64,000 nt of DNA from Geoanaerobacter pelophilus (GCF_018476885.1 NZ_JAHCVJ010000001.1:186001-250000); one strand, 5' to 3'; shown: positions 27,108 to 35,699, numbered from the stretch's first letter. Program-made: numbers and translations. The notes: generated from the sequence alone by a model not told the origin.

Positions 27108-27306
27108 GAGAGGCGCAAGAAGCTCTATCCATGAGTTTTATCTATCAGCAAAAGGGAGGAGAACTTTAGAAGTTTTTTTCGACAAAGGGGAATTTACTTA
27201 AGATTATAAGGTGATAACCAACAGCAGTCTTTATCTGCGCTGCCGGACAGTCCGGGAACTGCGAGCCGGACCGCTGTCATGGCCCGGTGCAGCCCTTTGC
27301 CCGGGC

Positions 27307-27786
27307 TCAGTAGTTCTGTAGAGAGCATTCCTGGTCCCACTCCGGGTAATTGTCGGTTATTTCCCAGAACGAAGCGATGCGTGAGGCGTAGTAGGGCAGC
27401 TCCCCGCACTCCTGGCCGACCATTTGGCTGAAGCCGGCTGAGATCAGGCCGTTGTCGGCCAGATAACGATAAAAGCGGGCAACTCCCGGCAGGGAAGAGG
27501 CCAGATAATCTACGCTCGGCTCAAGGGTGTTGACGATGTACCAGTTCCCGGCAAACTGTCGGACCAGGTCGGGTTGCTCGTCGAACAGGTTGAGCATCTT
27601 TACGCCAATCACGAAATCGCGAACAAAGTGGTCAGCCCCGTTGGCCAGCTTGGTGGCAGCCCCCTGATCAAGCCCCTCAGCCAGCAACGACTCGTAAAAA
27701 GCCATCAGCAGCCCCTTGCAGAGGCCATCCACCCGGATCTCATCGTCCAGCGAAGTTATATCGAAAGCTGATTTTTCTATCTGCAT
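27307..27786 (-). CDS. Hypothetical protein
   Basis: 159 residues, acidic, probably all-helical and cytoplasmic; no signal peptide or membrane helix. I do not recognise the family. Notable segments are LCKGLLMAFYESLLAEGLDQ, ATKLANGADHFVRDFVIG and the C-terminal YPEWDQECSLQNY with one Cys near the end. GGGAG lies about ten bases before the ATG. It is followed by a 266-base gap before the pstS-like gene and preceded by a dispersed repeat, so it is probably monocistronic. Codon use resembles its neighbours. Confidence 0.7.
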   Translation of the reverse strand: MQIEKSAFDITSLDDEIRVDGLCKGLLMAFYESLLAEGLDQGAATKLANGADHFVRDFVIGVKMLNLFDEQPDLVRQFAGNWYIVNTLEPSVDYLASSLPGVARFYRYLADNGLISAGFSQMVGQECGELPYYASRIASFWEITDNYPEWDQECSLQNY

Positions 27787-27877
27787 CAGAAAGGTTCTCC
27801 CAGAAAGATTATTTATTGTGAAACGTGATTTTTGTGCGAGATCAAGGCTGTCGAGGATATCAATTCATTGGCACAGC

Positions 27878-27980
27878 AAAAAGCTCCAGCTGCAAGGCTT
27901 GCGAAGGCTAAGGAGTGAGTCGTAGCCAGAGGCTACGTCGCAGCGACGAAGACTGAGCGTAACGCAGCAGATGGACTTTT
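27878..27980. repeat. Dispersed palindromic repeat, copy B (intergenic)
   Basis: 103 bp, begins AAAAAGCTCCAGCTGCAAGG and ends GCAGCAGATGGACTTTT, matching copy A at 23182 in the same orientation. Its central hairpin is TAGCC-AGA-GGCTA, different in sequence from copy A but still paired. It lies between the hypothetical gene and the permease gene, ending 10 bases from the permease stop, so it could also act as a 3' stabilising structure. Confidence 0.85.
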
Positions 27981-27990
27981 AGCGAAGCCA

Positions 27991-28842
27991 TCATCTATTG
28001 AGGCGGGGATCGAGGGCATCCCGTATCCCCTCCCCAATCAGGTTATAAGAAAGCACCGTCACCAGGATCGCCAGGCCTGGAAAGAGCGACAGCCACCAGG
28101 CAAACTCGATGTAGTCCTTGCCGGACGTCAAGATGTTCCCCCAACTCGGTGTGGGGGGCTGGACGCCGATGCCGAGAAAAGAGAGCGCCGATTCGGTGAG
28201 GATCGCGCCGGCCACGCCGAGCGTAGCCGAAACCAGCACCGGCGACAGGGCATTGGGCAGGATATGGCGCACGATGATCCGCAGGTCTGATGCGCCGAGC
28301 CCCCTGGCAGCCATGACAAACTCCCGCTCCCGGAGCGACAGCACCTCGGCCCGAACCAGGCGCGCCACTCCCATCCAGCCGGTCAGGCCGATGACGATCA
28401 TGATGTACCAGATGGAAGGCTCCAGCATGGCAATCACTGCCAGGATCAGGAAAAACGTGGGAAAACAGAGCATGATGTCCACCAGCCGCATCAGCAGGCT
28501 GTCCAGCCAGCCACCGTAATACCCGGCAACCAGGCCGATAGCAGTGCCGACGGCCACAGCGATGCCGACAGCTACGAAACCCACCTTGAGCGAGATACGC
28601 GCCCCGAACAGCAGCCGGGTGAGAACATCCCGCCCCAGTTCATCGGTGCCGAGCCAATGATCGAGTGACGGTGGCATCAGCACCCGGTAGGCATCGATCG
28701 CATCCGGATGATAGGGGGTCAGCCACGGGGCAAGCAGCGACAGGATAAACAGCAGCAGCACCACGGCACCGCCGGTCATGGCGAAGCGGTTCCGCTTCAG
28801 GCGTTGCCAGAATATGCCGGACAGCCAACCGGTCCCTGTCAT
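27991..28842 (-). CDS. Orphan DppC/OppC-type ABC transporter permease
   Basis: 283 residues, about six membrane helices. The N-terminal OppC_N segment (FWQRLKRNRFAMTGGAVVLL), LDHWLGTDELGRDVLTRLLFGARISL and the EAA loop RAEVLSLREREFVMAARGLGASDLRIIVRHILPN are intact, so it should be functional. In dipeptide/nickel transporters this subunit needs a DppB partner, ATPases and a binding protein. None are adjacent: a repeat lies downstream and a divergent regulator upstream. GGGAGG precedes the ATG. Partners must be encoded elsewhere, or the gene is a leftover of a split operon. Confidence 0.88.
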   Translation of the reverse strand: MTGTGWLSGIFWQRLKRNRFAMTGGAVVLLLFILSLLAPWLTPYHPDAIDAYRVLMPPSLDHWLGTDELGRDVLTRLLFGARISLKVGFVAVGIAVAVGTAIGLVAGYYGGWLDSLLMRLVDIMLCFPTFFLILAVIAMLEPSIWYIMIVIGLTGWMGVARLVRAEVLSLREREFVMAARGLGASDLRIIVRHILPNALSPVLVSATLGVAGAILTESALSFLGIGVQPPTPSWGNILTSGKDYIEFAWWLSLFPGLAILVTVLSYNLIGEGIRDALDPRLNR

Positions 28843-28972
28843 TTTTTGCGGCCTCCCAATCGTCGGTAACTGCCTGCATTATTTATCACGATTTCCGTCG
28901 TCATGCCACAGATTCCATGCAGAGCATTGCAGAGTATTGTCAATATTTGTCGAACATGATATCTTGCACCCC

Positions 28973-30352
28973 GTGAAAGATCAGATCAAAATCCTGCTTG
29001 TCGATGATGACGAATACAGCCGCGAGCCACTGTCCCTGTTGCTCAAGAAGAGCGGTTTTGTAGTCAAGGGGGCCGGCACCGGCCATGAGGCGTTGCAATG
29101 CCTTGCTTCCGAGCAGTTCAACATCGTCATCACCGACCTGTTCCTCCCTGACTCCAACGGCATCGATATCCTCAAGGAGGTCAAGCGGATCTCCTCCACC
29201 ATGGAAGTCATCCTGATTACCGGCTTTGCCTCTGCCGAAACAGCGGTGCAGGCGATGAAAGAAGGGGCTTTCGACTACATCACTAAGCCGGTGAATTTCG
29301 AGGAGTTGAAGATCGTCCTCGCCAAGGCGATTGAGAAACATCACCTGGTCAACGAAAACGTCTACCTGAAGAAACAGCTGCGGGACAAGTACGAGTTTTC
29401 CAACATCATCGGCAACTCCCCGGCGATGCAGCAGGTGTTCAACCTCCTGAAGCGGGTGGTCAAAACCGATTCCACCGTGCTGATCATGGGAGAGTCCGGC
29501 ACCGGCAAGGAAGTGGTGGCCAAGGCGATCCACTTCAACAGCCCAAGAAAGACCATGCCGTTCGTTGCCGTCCATTGCGGCGCCATCCCGGAAAACCTGC
29601 TGGAAAGCGAGCTGTTCGGCTATGTCCGCGGGGCGTTTACCGGCGCCAACAAAGACAAGGTGGGGAAGTTCGAGGCAGCCAACGGCGGCACCATCTTCCT
29701 CGACGAAATCGGCACCATGCCGCTGCAACTGCAGACCAAGCTGCTCCGGGTGCTCCAGGAGCACGAGGTCGAGCGGGTCGGCTCTCACCGTACCATCAAG
29801 CTCGATGTCAGGGTCATATCCGCGACCAACAACCAGCTTGAGGAAGAGGTGCGGCAGGGAAGGTTCCGGGAAGATCTCTATTGGCGACTCAACGTAATTC
29901 CGATAATCCTGCCACCGCTCAGGGAGCGGATTCAGGACATCCTTCCCCTTGCCCGGCATTTTCTGGCAAAATACTGCCAGGAGATGAACCGCCCGCTGAT
30001 GAACCTCGGCCGGGAATCGCTGGAATCGCTTGAAGGATACCACTGGCCGGGCAATGTCCGAGAGCTGGAAAACGTCATAGAGCGTGTCGTTGCGCTCACC
30101 GAGCTGAACCATATAACCATGGACGATCTCCCGCCCAACATCAGCGGCGCCTTCAAGGAACCGGACGAATACAGCATTCGCGTTCCGATTTCAGGCATCG
30201 ACCTGACCAAGACCGTCAGCCGGATCGAGATGAAGATGATCGACGAGGCGCTGACCCTTTCCAATGGGGTCAAGGCCCAGGCTGCCGCCCTCCTCAACCT
30301 GAACCGCACCACCCTAGTGGAAAAAATGCGCCGTCTCGGCATGCAGCGCTAG
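28973..30352 (+). CDS. Sigma-54-dependent response regulator, NtrC family
   Basis: About 460 residues from the GTG at 28973; the longer open frame to 28778 runs into the divergent permease gene. Receiver domain ([11 protein letters not shown], phosphoacceptor in [24 protein letters not shown]), AAA+ domain with Walker A GESGTGKE, the sigma-54 contact loop GAFTGA and FLDEIG, R-finger region and a C-terminal Fis-type HTH ([20 protein letters not shown]). It activates RpoN promoters when phosphorylated. The large hybrid kinase 175 bases downstream is a likely partner. No good ribosome site is seen at the start. Confidence 0.9.
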   Translation: MKDQIKILLVDDDEYSREPLSLLLKKSGFVVKGAGTGHEALQCLASEQFNIVITDLFLPDSNGIDILKEVKRISSTMEVILITGFASAETAVQAMKEGAFDYITKPVNFEELKIVLAKAIEKHHLVNENVYLKKQLRDKYEFSNIIGNSPAMQQVFNLLKRVVKTDSTVLIMGESGTGKEVVAKAIHFNSPRKTMPFVAVHCGAIPENLLESELFGYVRGAFTGANKDKVGKFEAANGGTIFLDEIGTMPLQLQTKLLRVLQEHEVERVGSHRTIKLDVRVISATNNQLEEEVRQGRFREDLYWRLNVIPIILPPLRERIQDILPLARHFLAKYCQEMNRPLMNLGRESLESLEGYHWPGNVRELENVIERVVALTELNHITMDDLPPNISGAFKEPDEYSIRVPISGIDLTKTVSRIEMKMIDEALTLSNGVKAQAAALLNLNRTTLVEKMRRLGMQR

Positions 30353-30527
30353 CGGCTCGCAAGCAAGCTCCCCGCTGATCAACGCAAAAACCAATTCCGC
30401 AGAGTTTTTTTAAATTTTAGATATACTGATTCTATGGTGAAGCTTATGTGGTAAAATTAGCTTTAGCTAATTCACTGTATTTATTCTTCCATGAACCTGC
30501 CGGTAATGAGCGTACGGGAGAAGCCTT

Positions 30528-33521
30528 ATGTCTCGCTTCACTATGTTGCCGATCCGCATGCAGTTGCTGGCGCTGGCCGTGTTGCTGACGTTGCCGGCAT
30601 TGGGCATCATCGTTTATTCTGGAGTTAAGGATCGCAACGAGAACTACCGTGCCGCAATGGTTGAAACCCAGAAACTTGCCGACAATCTTGCGGCCCGGCA
30701 GGAAAACATCATCACCGAAGGGCAATTGCTGGCCAGCCTGCTCGCCGATCTCCCCGATGTCCATACCCGCAACAAAGGAAAAATTGATGCCATTCTCACC
30801 AAGACACAGCAAAGGAATGCACAGTACAAGAGCATTCTGATTGCCGATGAAACCGGCGTTATCTGGGCATCGTCCCTGCCGGGAATGACAGGCATATCTG
30901 TTGCCGATCGCCGCTATTTCAGGAATGCCCGGGCAACCATGCGGTTTTCCTCCGGTGAGGTTGTGACACACAAGCTGCTGCAGACGCCCACCATTTCCCT
31001 GGCCCATCCCCTGGCCAGCAAAAAGGGAGAGTTCGCTGGCGCCATCATCCTGAGCTATAACCTTGAGGTCATGCGTTCCACTCTGTACCACTTCCAATTA
31101 CCGGCCAATACTAATTATCGTCTTGTTGACCGCAACGGGATCATTATCAGCAGCGGTAGCGATGCAGGCTTGAAAGTCGGAGAACCGTTGCCGCAAGAAC
31201 AGTTCCGGATGATGCAGGAGGGTGGTGACCGGTTTACTGCCACGTTTACCAGGAGCGACGGAGACCAGCGGATTTTCACCTCCCGCAAGTTGTGGCTTAA
31301 GGGTGAGACTTCACCGTTCATGTATATCCGGGCTACCATTTCAGCTCAAAAGGTCCGCGCTGCTTCAAACAGAGATCTGCTGCTCAATGTCTCACTGCTC
31401 CTCCCCTTTGTCGCATCGGCATTCCTGCTGGCGGTATTCATCGCCAGGCGCTCCATTACTAACAAGGTGGCAGTTCTTCGTTCATCGTTCCACCAGATAG
31501 CCAGCGGGGATTTCTCTGCCCGAATCACAAATCGGGTTGAGGGGGGCGAACTGGGTGAGTTGGGACGCGCATTTGACGCTATGGCGGAGAGGTTAACCGA
31601 TGACATCGCACGGCGCGAGCAGGCAGAACAATATCTGCAAGATGCCATGCTGCGCCTGCAGCTGGCTACAGCCTCCGGGCAGCTTGGAGTCTGGGACTGG
31701 AACCCTGAAGAAGACTTCATGCTCTGGGACACCAGGATGTTCGAACTCTACGGGATCAGCCAGGACTCATTTACCGCATCAGTTGACTCATGGATGAACG
31801 GGCTGCATCCCGATGATAAAGACCGGGCTGTCGCAGAGTGCCAGGACGCACTGGACGGCAAAAAGGCATTCGACACCGTTTTCAGGGTGATCCACCCGGA
31901 TGGTACGGTCGTGCAGATAAAGGCTGATGGAATTGTGGTCCGCAATGCCGCAGGCAAGGCAGTTCGAATGATCGGCATCAACCGCGACATTACGGAACAG
32001 AAGCGAGTTGAAGAGGCGTTGCAACGTGAGCAGCTGCTGACCAACGCCATTTTCGATACCATTCCCGGCCTGCTCTATCTGTATGACGATCAGGGGAAAC
32101 TGGTCCGCTGGAACAAAAAGCACGAGACCATGACCGGGTATACGGCTGAAGAGCTGGCAGGGATGTCGTTGCTCGACTGGTACCGGGGGAGTGAAGAGGA
32201 CATCGCAGCTATCACCCGAGGGGTGGAACAATGTCTGGTTGAAGGATATGCCGAGGCCACGGGCAATCTGCAGATCAAGGACGGCTCAAAGATCCTGTTC
32301 CACTTTACGGCTGTGCGGCTGGAGATCGATGGCAAGACCTATTTCGCGGGGATCGGCATCGACATCACCGAGCGTGAGAAGCTGCAAAACGAGCTGATCA
32401 AGATGCAGAAACTGGAATCCCTTGGCGTGCTTGCCGGAGGGATTGCCCATGATTTCAACAATATTCTCACCGGGATCATGGGGAACATCTCATTTGCCAA
32501 AATAGTGCTTGACGAGTCGCACGAGGCGTTTAAACCTCTCGAAAAAGCGGAAAAGGCTTCTTTGAGAGCAGCAGAGCTGGCCAAAAAGCTGCTCATTTTT
32601 GCCAAGGGCGGACAACCGGTCAAAAAAGCGGTTACGGTGCAGAGCATCGTTAAAAAAGCAATCTCTACGGCTCTAAGCGACACATCGATAAAATTCAGCC
32701 TGGAATTTCCGCTGAATTTCCCTATGGTCGAGGTGGATGAAAGCCAGTTGAGCCAGGCATTTCTCAATATAGTCAACAATGCGGTGCAGGCGATGTCGTC
32801 AGGGGGTAAACTGGCAGTCCGTGGAGAAACCGTTGCACTCCCGGCAGAAAACAGTATCGGGCTGCCAGCCGGTGACTATGTCACAATTGCTTTTACCGAT
32901 GAAGGGTGCGGCATACCCGCAGCCAACCTGAAGAAAATCTTCGACCCGTACTTCAGTACCAAAGCCGGCGGTTCAGGACTCGGTCTGGCCTCGGCACACA
33001 CCATCATTACTAAGCATGGCGGCCAGATCACTGTCGAATCAACGGTTGGAGAGGGGACAACGTTCTCCGTCTATCTTCCCGCAGCAACGGCACCAGAGGG
33101 TATAGAGCACAGTGGAAACGAGGAAAACTCAGGAAAGCACGGTGCCATTCTGGTGATGGATGATGAAGAAATGGTCAGGGACATTACTTCGCTGATGCTG
33201 GAGAGACTCGGCTATAAAGTGACAACCTGCATCAACGGCGACGAAGCCATTTCTTTCTATCATTCTGCCATGGAAGCCGGGACGCCATTCTGTATCGTAA
33301 TCATGGACCTCACTATCCCCGGAGGGATGGGAGGTGTCGAGGCTGCCAGCCGCATCCGGGCCTTTGACCCGGACGCCTGTCTGATTGTTTCCAGTGGCTA
33401 TTCTGACGATCCGGTCATGGCAAACTACCATGACTACGGATTCTGTGCGGCAATGGGAAAACCGTACAAGGTGGAGACTATTGCCAAGGTTCTGGAGAAA
33501 TGCAATAACTCGACAAAATAG
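30528..33521 (+). CDS. Hybrid sensor histidine kinase (Cache-HAMP-PAS-PAS-HisKA-HATPase-REC)
   Basis: 997 residues. TM1 (LLALAVLLTLPALGIIVYSG), an extracytoplasmic dCache-type sensor (~35-280, including VIWASSLPGMTGISVADRRY), TM2 (LLLPFVASAFLLAVFIARRS), HAMP, two PAS domains (~370-495 and ~500-620), HisKA with AGGIAHDFNNILTGI, HATPase_c with DEGCGIP and GSGLGLASA, and a C-terminal receiver (phosphoacceptor in IMDLTIPGGMGG, Lys in MGKPYK). It is inner-membrane, sensing a small periplasmic ligand. GGGAGA precedes the ATG. The NtrC-type gene upstream is a plausible output, although the kinase's own receiver implies a phosphorelay. Confidence 0.9.
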   Translation: MSRFTMLPIRMQLLALAVLLTLPALGIIVYSGVKDRNENYRAAMVETQKLADNLAARQENIITEGQLLASLLADLPDVHTRNKGKIDAILTKTQQRNAQYKSILIADETGVIWASSLPGMTGISVADRRYFRNARATMRFSSGEVVTHKLLQTPTISLAHPLASKKGEFAGAIILSYNLEVMRSTLYHFQLPANTNYRLVDRNGIIISSGSDAGLKVGEPLPQEQFRMMQEGGDRFTATFTRSDGDQRIFTSRKLWLKGETSPFMYIRATISAQKVRAASNRDLLLNVSLLLPFVASAFLLAVFIARRSITNKVAVLRSSFHQIASGDFSARITNRVEGGELGELGRAFDAMAERLTDDIARREQAEQYLQDAMLRLQLATASGQLGVWDWNPEEDFMLWDTRMFELYGISQDSFTASVDSWMNGLHPDDKDRAVAECQDALDGKKAFDTVFRVIHPDGTVVQIKADGIVVRNAAGKAVRMIGINRDITEQKRVEEALQREQLLTNAIFDTIPGLLYLYDDQGKLVRWNKKHETMTGYTAEELAGMSLLDWYRGSEEDIAAITRGVEQCLVEGYAEATGNLQIKDGSKILFHFTAVRLEIDGKTYFAGIGIDITEREKLQNELIKMQKLESLGVLAGGIAHDFNNILTGIMGNISFAKIVLDESHEAFKPLEKAEKASLRAAELAKKLLIFAKGGQPVKKAVTVQSIVKKAISTALSDTSIKFSLEFPLNFPMVEVDESQLSQAFLNIVNNAVQAMSSGGKLAVRGETVALPAENSIGLPAGDYVTIAFTDEGCGIPAANLKKIFDPYFSTKAGGSGLGLASAHTIITKHGGQITVESTVGEGTTFSVYLPAATAPEGIEHSGNEENSGKHGAILVMDDEEMVRDITSLMLERLGYKVTTCINGDEAISFYHSAMEAGTPFCIVIMDLTIPGGMGGVEAASRIRAFDPDACLIVSSGYSDDPVMANYHDYGFCAAMGKPYKVETIAKVLEKCNNSTK

Positions 33522-33604
33522 CTACATCCGAACCACCTGATCCGCCAGCGCCAGACAGGCGGGCCGGTGGCTGATCAGCAGCACGGTCTTTCCGGCCCGA
33601 CGTC
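33522..33604 (-). pseudogene. Decayed duplicate of the cydC 3' end
   Basis: Read on the minus strand it encodes RRAGKTVLLISHRPACLALA followed by DQVVRM and a stop. The intact CydC at 35769 ends RRLAGKTVLLISHRPACLA...ERVIRI-stop. About 44 of 46 bases match across the central part. No start, Walker A or signature remains, so it is a fragment. With the intact cydC it forms a direct repeat flanking marR-hgcA-hgcB, which looks like an integration or recombination scar. Confidence 0.85.
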
Positions 33605-33624
33605 TTTTCCTAACGTCTTCCCCA

Positions 33625-33639
33625 TGCCGAACCACAGCA
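33625..33639 (-). promoter_or_regulatory. Candidate bacterial SECIS hairpin in hgcB
   Basis: On the minus strand TGCTG pairs with CGGCA (one T-G wobble), with apical loop TGGTT starting 23 bases after the TGA at 33658-33660. A T bulge below the stem recalls the bulged U of E. coli fdhF. The stem is only 5 bp, so this is weaker than the hgcA hairpin. Confidence 0.4.
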
Positions 33640-33657
33640 ACACGAGGCAGGACAACC

Positions 33658-33948
33658 TCAGGAGCAGCAGTCTCCGGCCAATTTCTCCAGTTTGTGCTCC
33701 CTCAGCCATTCATGGATCATTCCCGAGGCGCAGCCGACCCCGGCATCAACCTTGATGGCCTTGACCGGGCAGTTCAGGGCGCAGGCGCCGCACTCCATGC
33801 AGGCATCCCGATCTTGCATAACGGCCTTCTTCGCGGTTACGGCGAATACCTGGTGCGGACAGACCTCCTGACAGCGACCACAGCCGATACAGGCCGCCTG
33901 GTCCAACTCTAGAGTCACCACGCTCGATAAATAACGAAAACCTTTCAT
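33658..33948 (-). CDS. hgcB: Mercury methylation ferredoxin HgcB (possible selenocysteine read-through to 33610)
   Basis: 96 residues to the first stop. Two 4Fe-4S clusters: CIGCGRCQEVCP (Cys20, 23, 26, 30) and CMECGACALNCP (Cys50, 53, 56, 60). The HgcB-specific VGC (Cys73) and terminal Cys94-Cys95 are also present. HgcB is thought to donate electrons and bind Hg(II) for HgcA. The stop is TGA and the frame continues GCPASCCCGSAWGRR to a TAG at 33610-33612. That is a Cys-rich tail, and a SECIS-like hairpin follows the TGA, so the true product may be 112 residues with Sec97. It starts 13 bases after hgcA. Confidence 0.93.
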   Translation of the reverse strand: MKGFRYLSSVVTLELDQAACIGCGRCQEVCPHQVFAVTAKKAVMQDRDACMECGACALNCPVKAIKVDAGVGCASGMIHEWLREHKLEKLAGDCCS

Positions 33949-33961
33949 AGCAACCTCACGC

Positions 33962-35116
33962 TCATATAAACCGGCCAGCCACCAGCAGCAGCACCCCGAT
34001 CGCTAACGATACTCCCATGATTGGCAACCCCAGGCGCATCTCTTTCTTGACCCCGGAGCGGGAGGTGTAGGTCGAGCAACCGGTGAAGTTAAGGGTGTAG
34101 AAGGCGCTAACCGCCGGCAGGGCCAGGAAGACAGCCAGCGTAATCGGGATGTTCCACGTCGTCCCGCCGGCCAGCAGGTAGAAGCAGACCGCCCAGACCA
34201 GCCCCACCTCGGCCCCCTTGACGACAAAGCTGCGCCCCGGTAGCCATGGCAGCAAGAGCGGCCCCACCGCTATTCCAGACAGGACCGCCCCGACATAGCC
34301 GCCAAAGGCCGTCAGGCCAACAGCCGCGCCACCAGCAACCGCGAAAGCCGACAACACGATAACTGCCATTACGGCCAGTGATTTCATGGCCGACACTATC
34401 TCCACCGGAATCAATATCAGCCGTTCGTACATGGAGAAGGTCAATTGCCGCATGGCTGGAGCAGTAATCAGACCGTTATCCAGGTATTCCGGCAGATCAG
34501 CGGCCCGAATGGTGGCATAACTGACACTGAAACCGCAACGTCGGGCCACCTCATGGGCCGATACACCAGGAGCCCCCAGAATCGGCAAGATCAGGCGGCG
34601 GTGGCTGACGACCTTGGCAAGACCGCTCGACGTGACACGCCGTACCAGCTCACCGGTACCAAAGGTCCCTTTGCCAGCAGCACACCAGACGTTGATCCCG
34701 TAGGTCTCCAGCACCAGCAGCCAGCAATTGCGCCCGATCAATGCCCGGCGGACGATGTCGTAGCTCATCTTGTAGTTGGCGGTCACCAGCACCGGAGCGT
34801 CCGGAGTTGGCTGACCGATGGCGTAAAGACCGGGCGGCACAATGTAATTCATGCGACCAATCCCCCAGCGCGCCTTGCAGGCCCCCAGGTGGTCAGTGAA
34901 ACTCAGTTTCGACTCTATCTGTGCCACCCGGCCGGCCGGGGTTTCCAGCCACCCCTTGAAACCTGGCACCTTATCCGTGATTACTCCGCCGCCGGCGGAG
35001 GTGGGAGGGCCTCAACAGGGGGGCTTGTCAGGGGCGTCTCCTAAAGGAGTGCAACTTAAGGAGGTGACCAACCGCTGGTCAGCTTCTGCGATTTTTCTGA
35101 CTTCTTTGATCTTCAT
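33962..35116 (-). CDS. hgcA: Mercury methylation corrinoid protein HgcA, candidate selenoprotein (TGA at 35012-35014)
   Basis: The conventional reading begins at a GTG at 34969 (335 residues) with a poor ribosome site. It has the corrinoid-domain cap-helix motif NVWCAAGK (Cys96 there; Cys145 in the full frame), GWLETPAG near the start and about five C-terminal membrane helices ending IGVLLLVAGRFI. These identify HgcA, the methyl donor to Hg(II). The frame stays open upstream, except for one TGA, to an ATG at 35116 preceded by GGAGAG and 19 bases after marR. The extension reads MKIKEVRKIAEADQRLVTS, then DKPPC-TGA-GPPTSAGGG. Reading TGA as Sec35 gives 384 residues. A SECIS-like hairpin follows. 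HgcA itself is certain; the Sec reading is inference. Confidence 0.93.
34984..35000 (-). promoter_or_regulatory. Candidate bacterial SECIS hairpin in hgcA
   Basis: A 7-bp perfect stem CTCCGCC / GGCGGAG with loop GGC begins 11 bases after the TGA. The apical loop starts 18 bases after the TGA, the same distance as in E. coli fdhF, and has G in its first two positions. It meets the published bacterial SECIS consensus as I remember it. A GC-rich hairpin can arise by chance. Confidence 0.6.
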
Positions 35117-35135
35117 GGCTACTCTCCAACCATTT

Positions 35136-35606
35136 TTACTTGCAACATACAATTTTATTCTCGGAGCGCGGGCCACAGCACCCCAACTGGGTCAGCGCCT
35201 CGTTCAACAACGCAAGCGACCTGACAACCGTCTCACGCTCGAAGGCGGTCATATTCGCAAAGATCAGCTCCAGCCGTTCCGACATATAGCGGTCAATCTG
35301 CTCCAGCACCTGCAGTCCCTCTTCGGTCAAACCCAGCAGGTTCACCCGTCTGTCGTCAGCCGATACCTGGCGCACGACAAGCCCTCGTCCCTCCAGCGCC
35401 TTTACCTGGCGACTGAAGGTAGTGATATCAACCCCCAGTTCCTCCGCCACCCTCTGCATGGATGGATTACCCAGTCGGCGCACTTCGTACAGGATATGGC
35501 TTTGCACCATGGAGACCTGCTCTCCGCAGCACTCATCACAGCAGGAGGCGTTCAGTAGCCCGAAGCGCCGCACAAATATCTGCAGTTTTTCCCTGACCGT
35601 TTCCAT
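35136..35606 (-). CDS. Cys-rich MarR-family regulator of the hgc locus
   Basis: 156 residues from the ATG at 35606 (GAGGGA six bases upstream). The winged helix is clear: GNPSMQRVAEELGVDITTFS recognition region and the wing VSADDRRVNLLGLTEEG. Unusually there are Cys clusters at the N-terminal side (SCCDECCGEQ) and C-terminus (GCCGP and VCCK), which suggests thiol-based binding of Hg(II), As(III) or another soft metal. It is the first gene of a marR-hgcA-hgcB unit and probably regulates it. TTGCAA-containing inverted repeats lie upstream. Regulation of hgcAB by ArsR-type proteins is known elsewhere; a Cys-rich MarR in that role is my inference. Confidence 0.9.
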   Translation of the reverse strand: METVREKLQIFVRRFGLLNASCCDECCGEQVSMVQSHILYEVRRLGNPSMQRVAEELGVDITTFSRQVKALEGRGLVVRQVSADDRRVNLLGLTEEGLQVLEQIDRYMSERLELIFANMTAFERETVVRSLALLNEALTQLGCCGPRSENKIVCCK

Positions 35607-35642
35607 ATATTTCCCTCTTGATGACAACGGTAGCTATTTTAT

Positions 35643-35699
35643 TTGCATTTTGCAAGTTTTATTTTAAAAGGGGTGGGAGTTGCTGTAATTGCAAGTTAC
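35643..35699. promoter_or_regulatory. Candidate MarR operators upstream of marR-hgcAB
   Basis: Two TTGCAA-containing inverted repeats: TTGCA-TTT-TGCAA at 35643-35655, 37 bases before the marR ATG, and GTAATTGCAAGTTAC at 35685-35699 (GTAA...TTAC arms). They occupy the intergenic space between marR and cydC. Binding is inferred only from symmetry and position. Confidence 0.4.

Noticed and set aside
28778-28972. Upstream extension of the NtrC-type regulator
   Set aside because: It overlaps the divergent permease gene and adds no conserved domain; the receiver begins right after the GTG at 28973.
35012-35116. A separate 34-residue leader peptide upstream of hgcA
   Set aside because: It could be read as an independent ORF ending at the TGA. 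It is in frame with hgcA, has the operon's best ribosome site and is followed by a SECIS-like hairpin, so I prefer one interrupted gene. It remains the main alternative.
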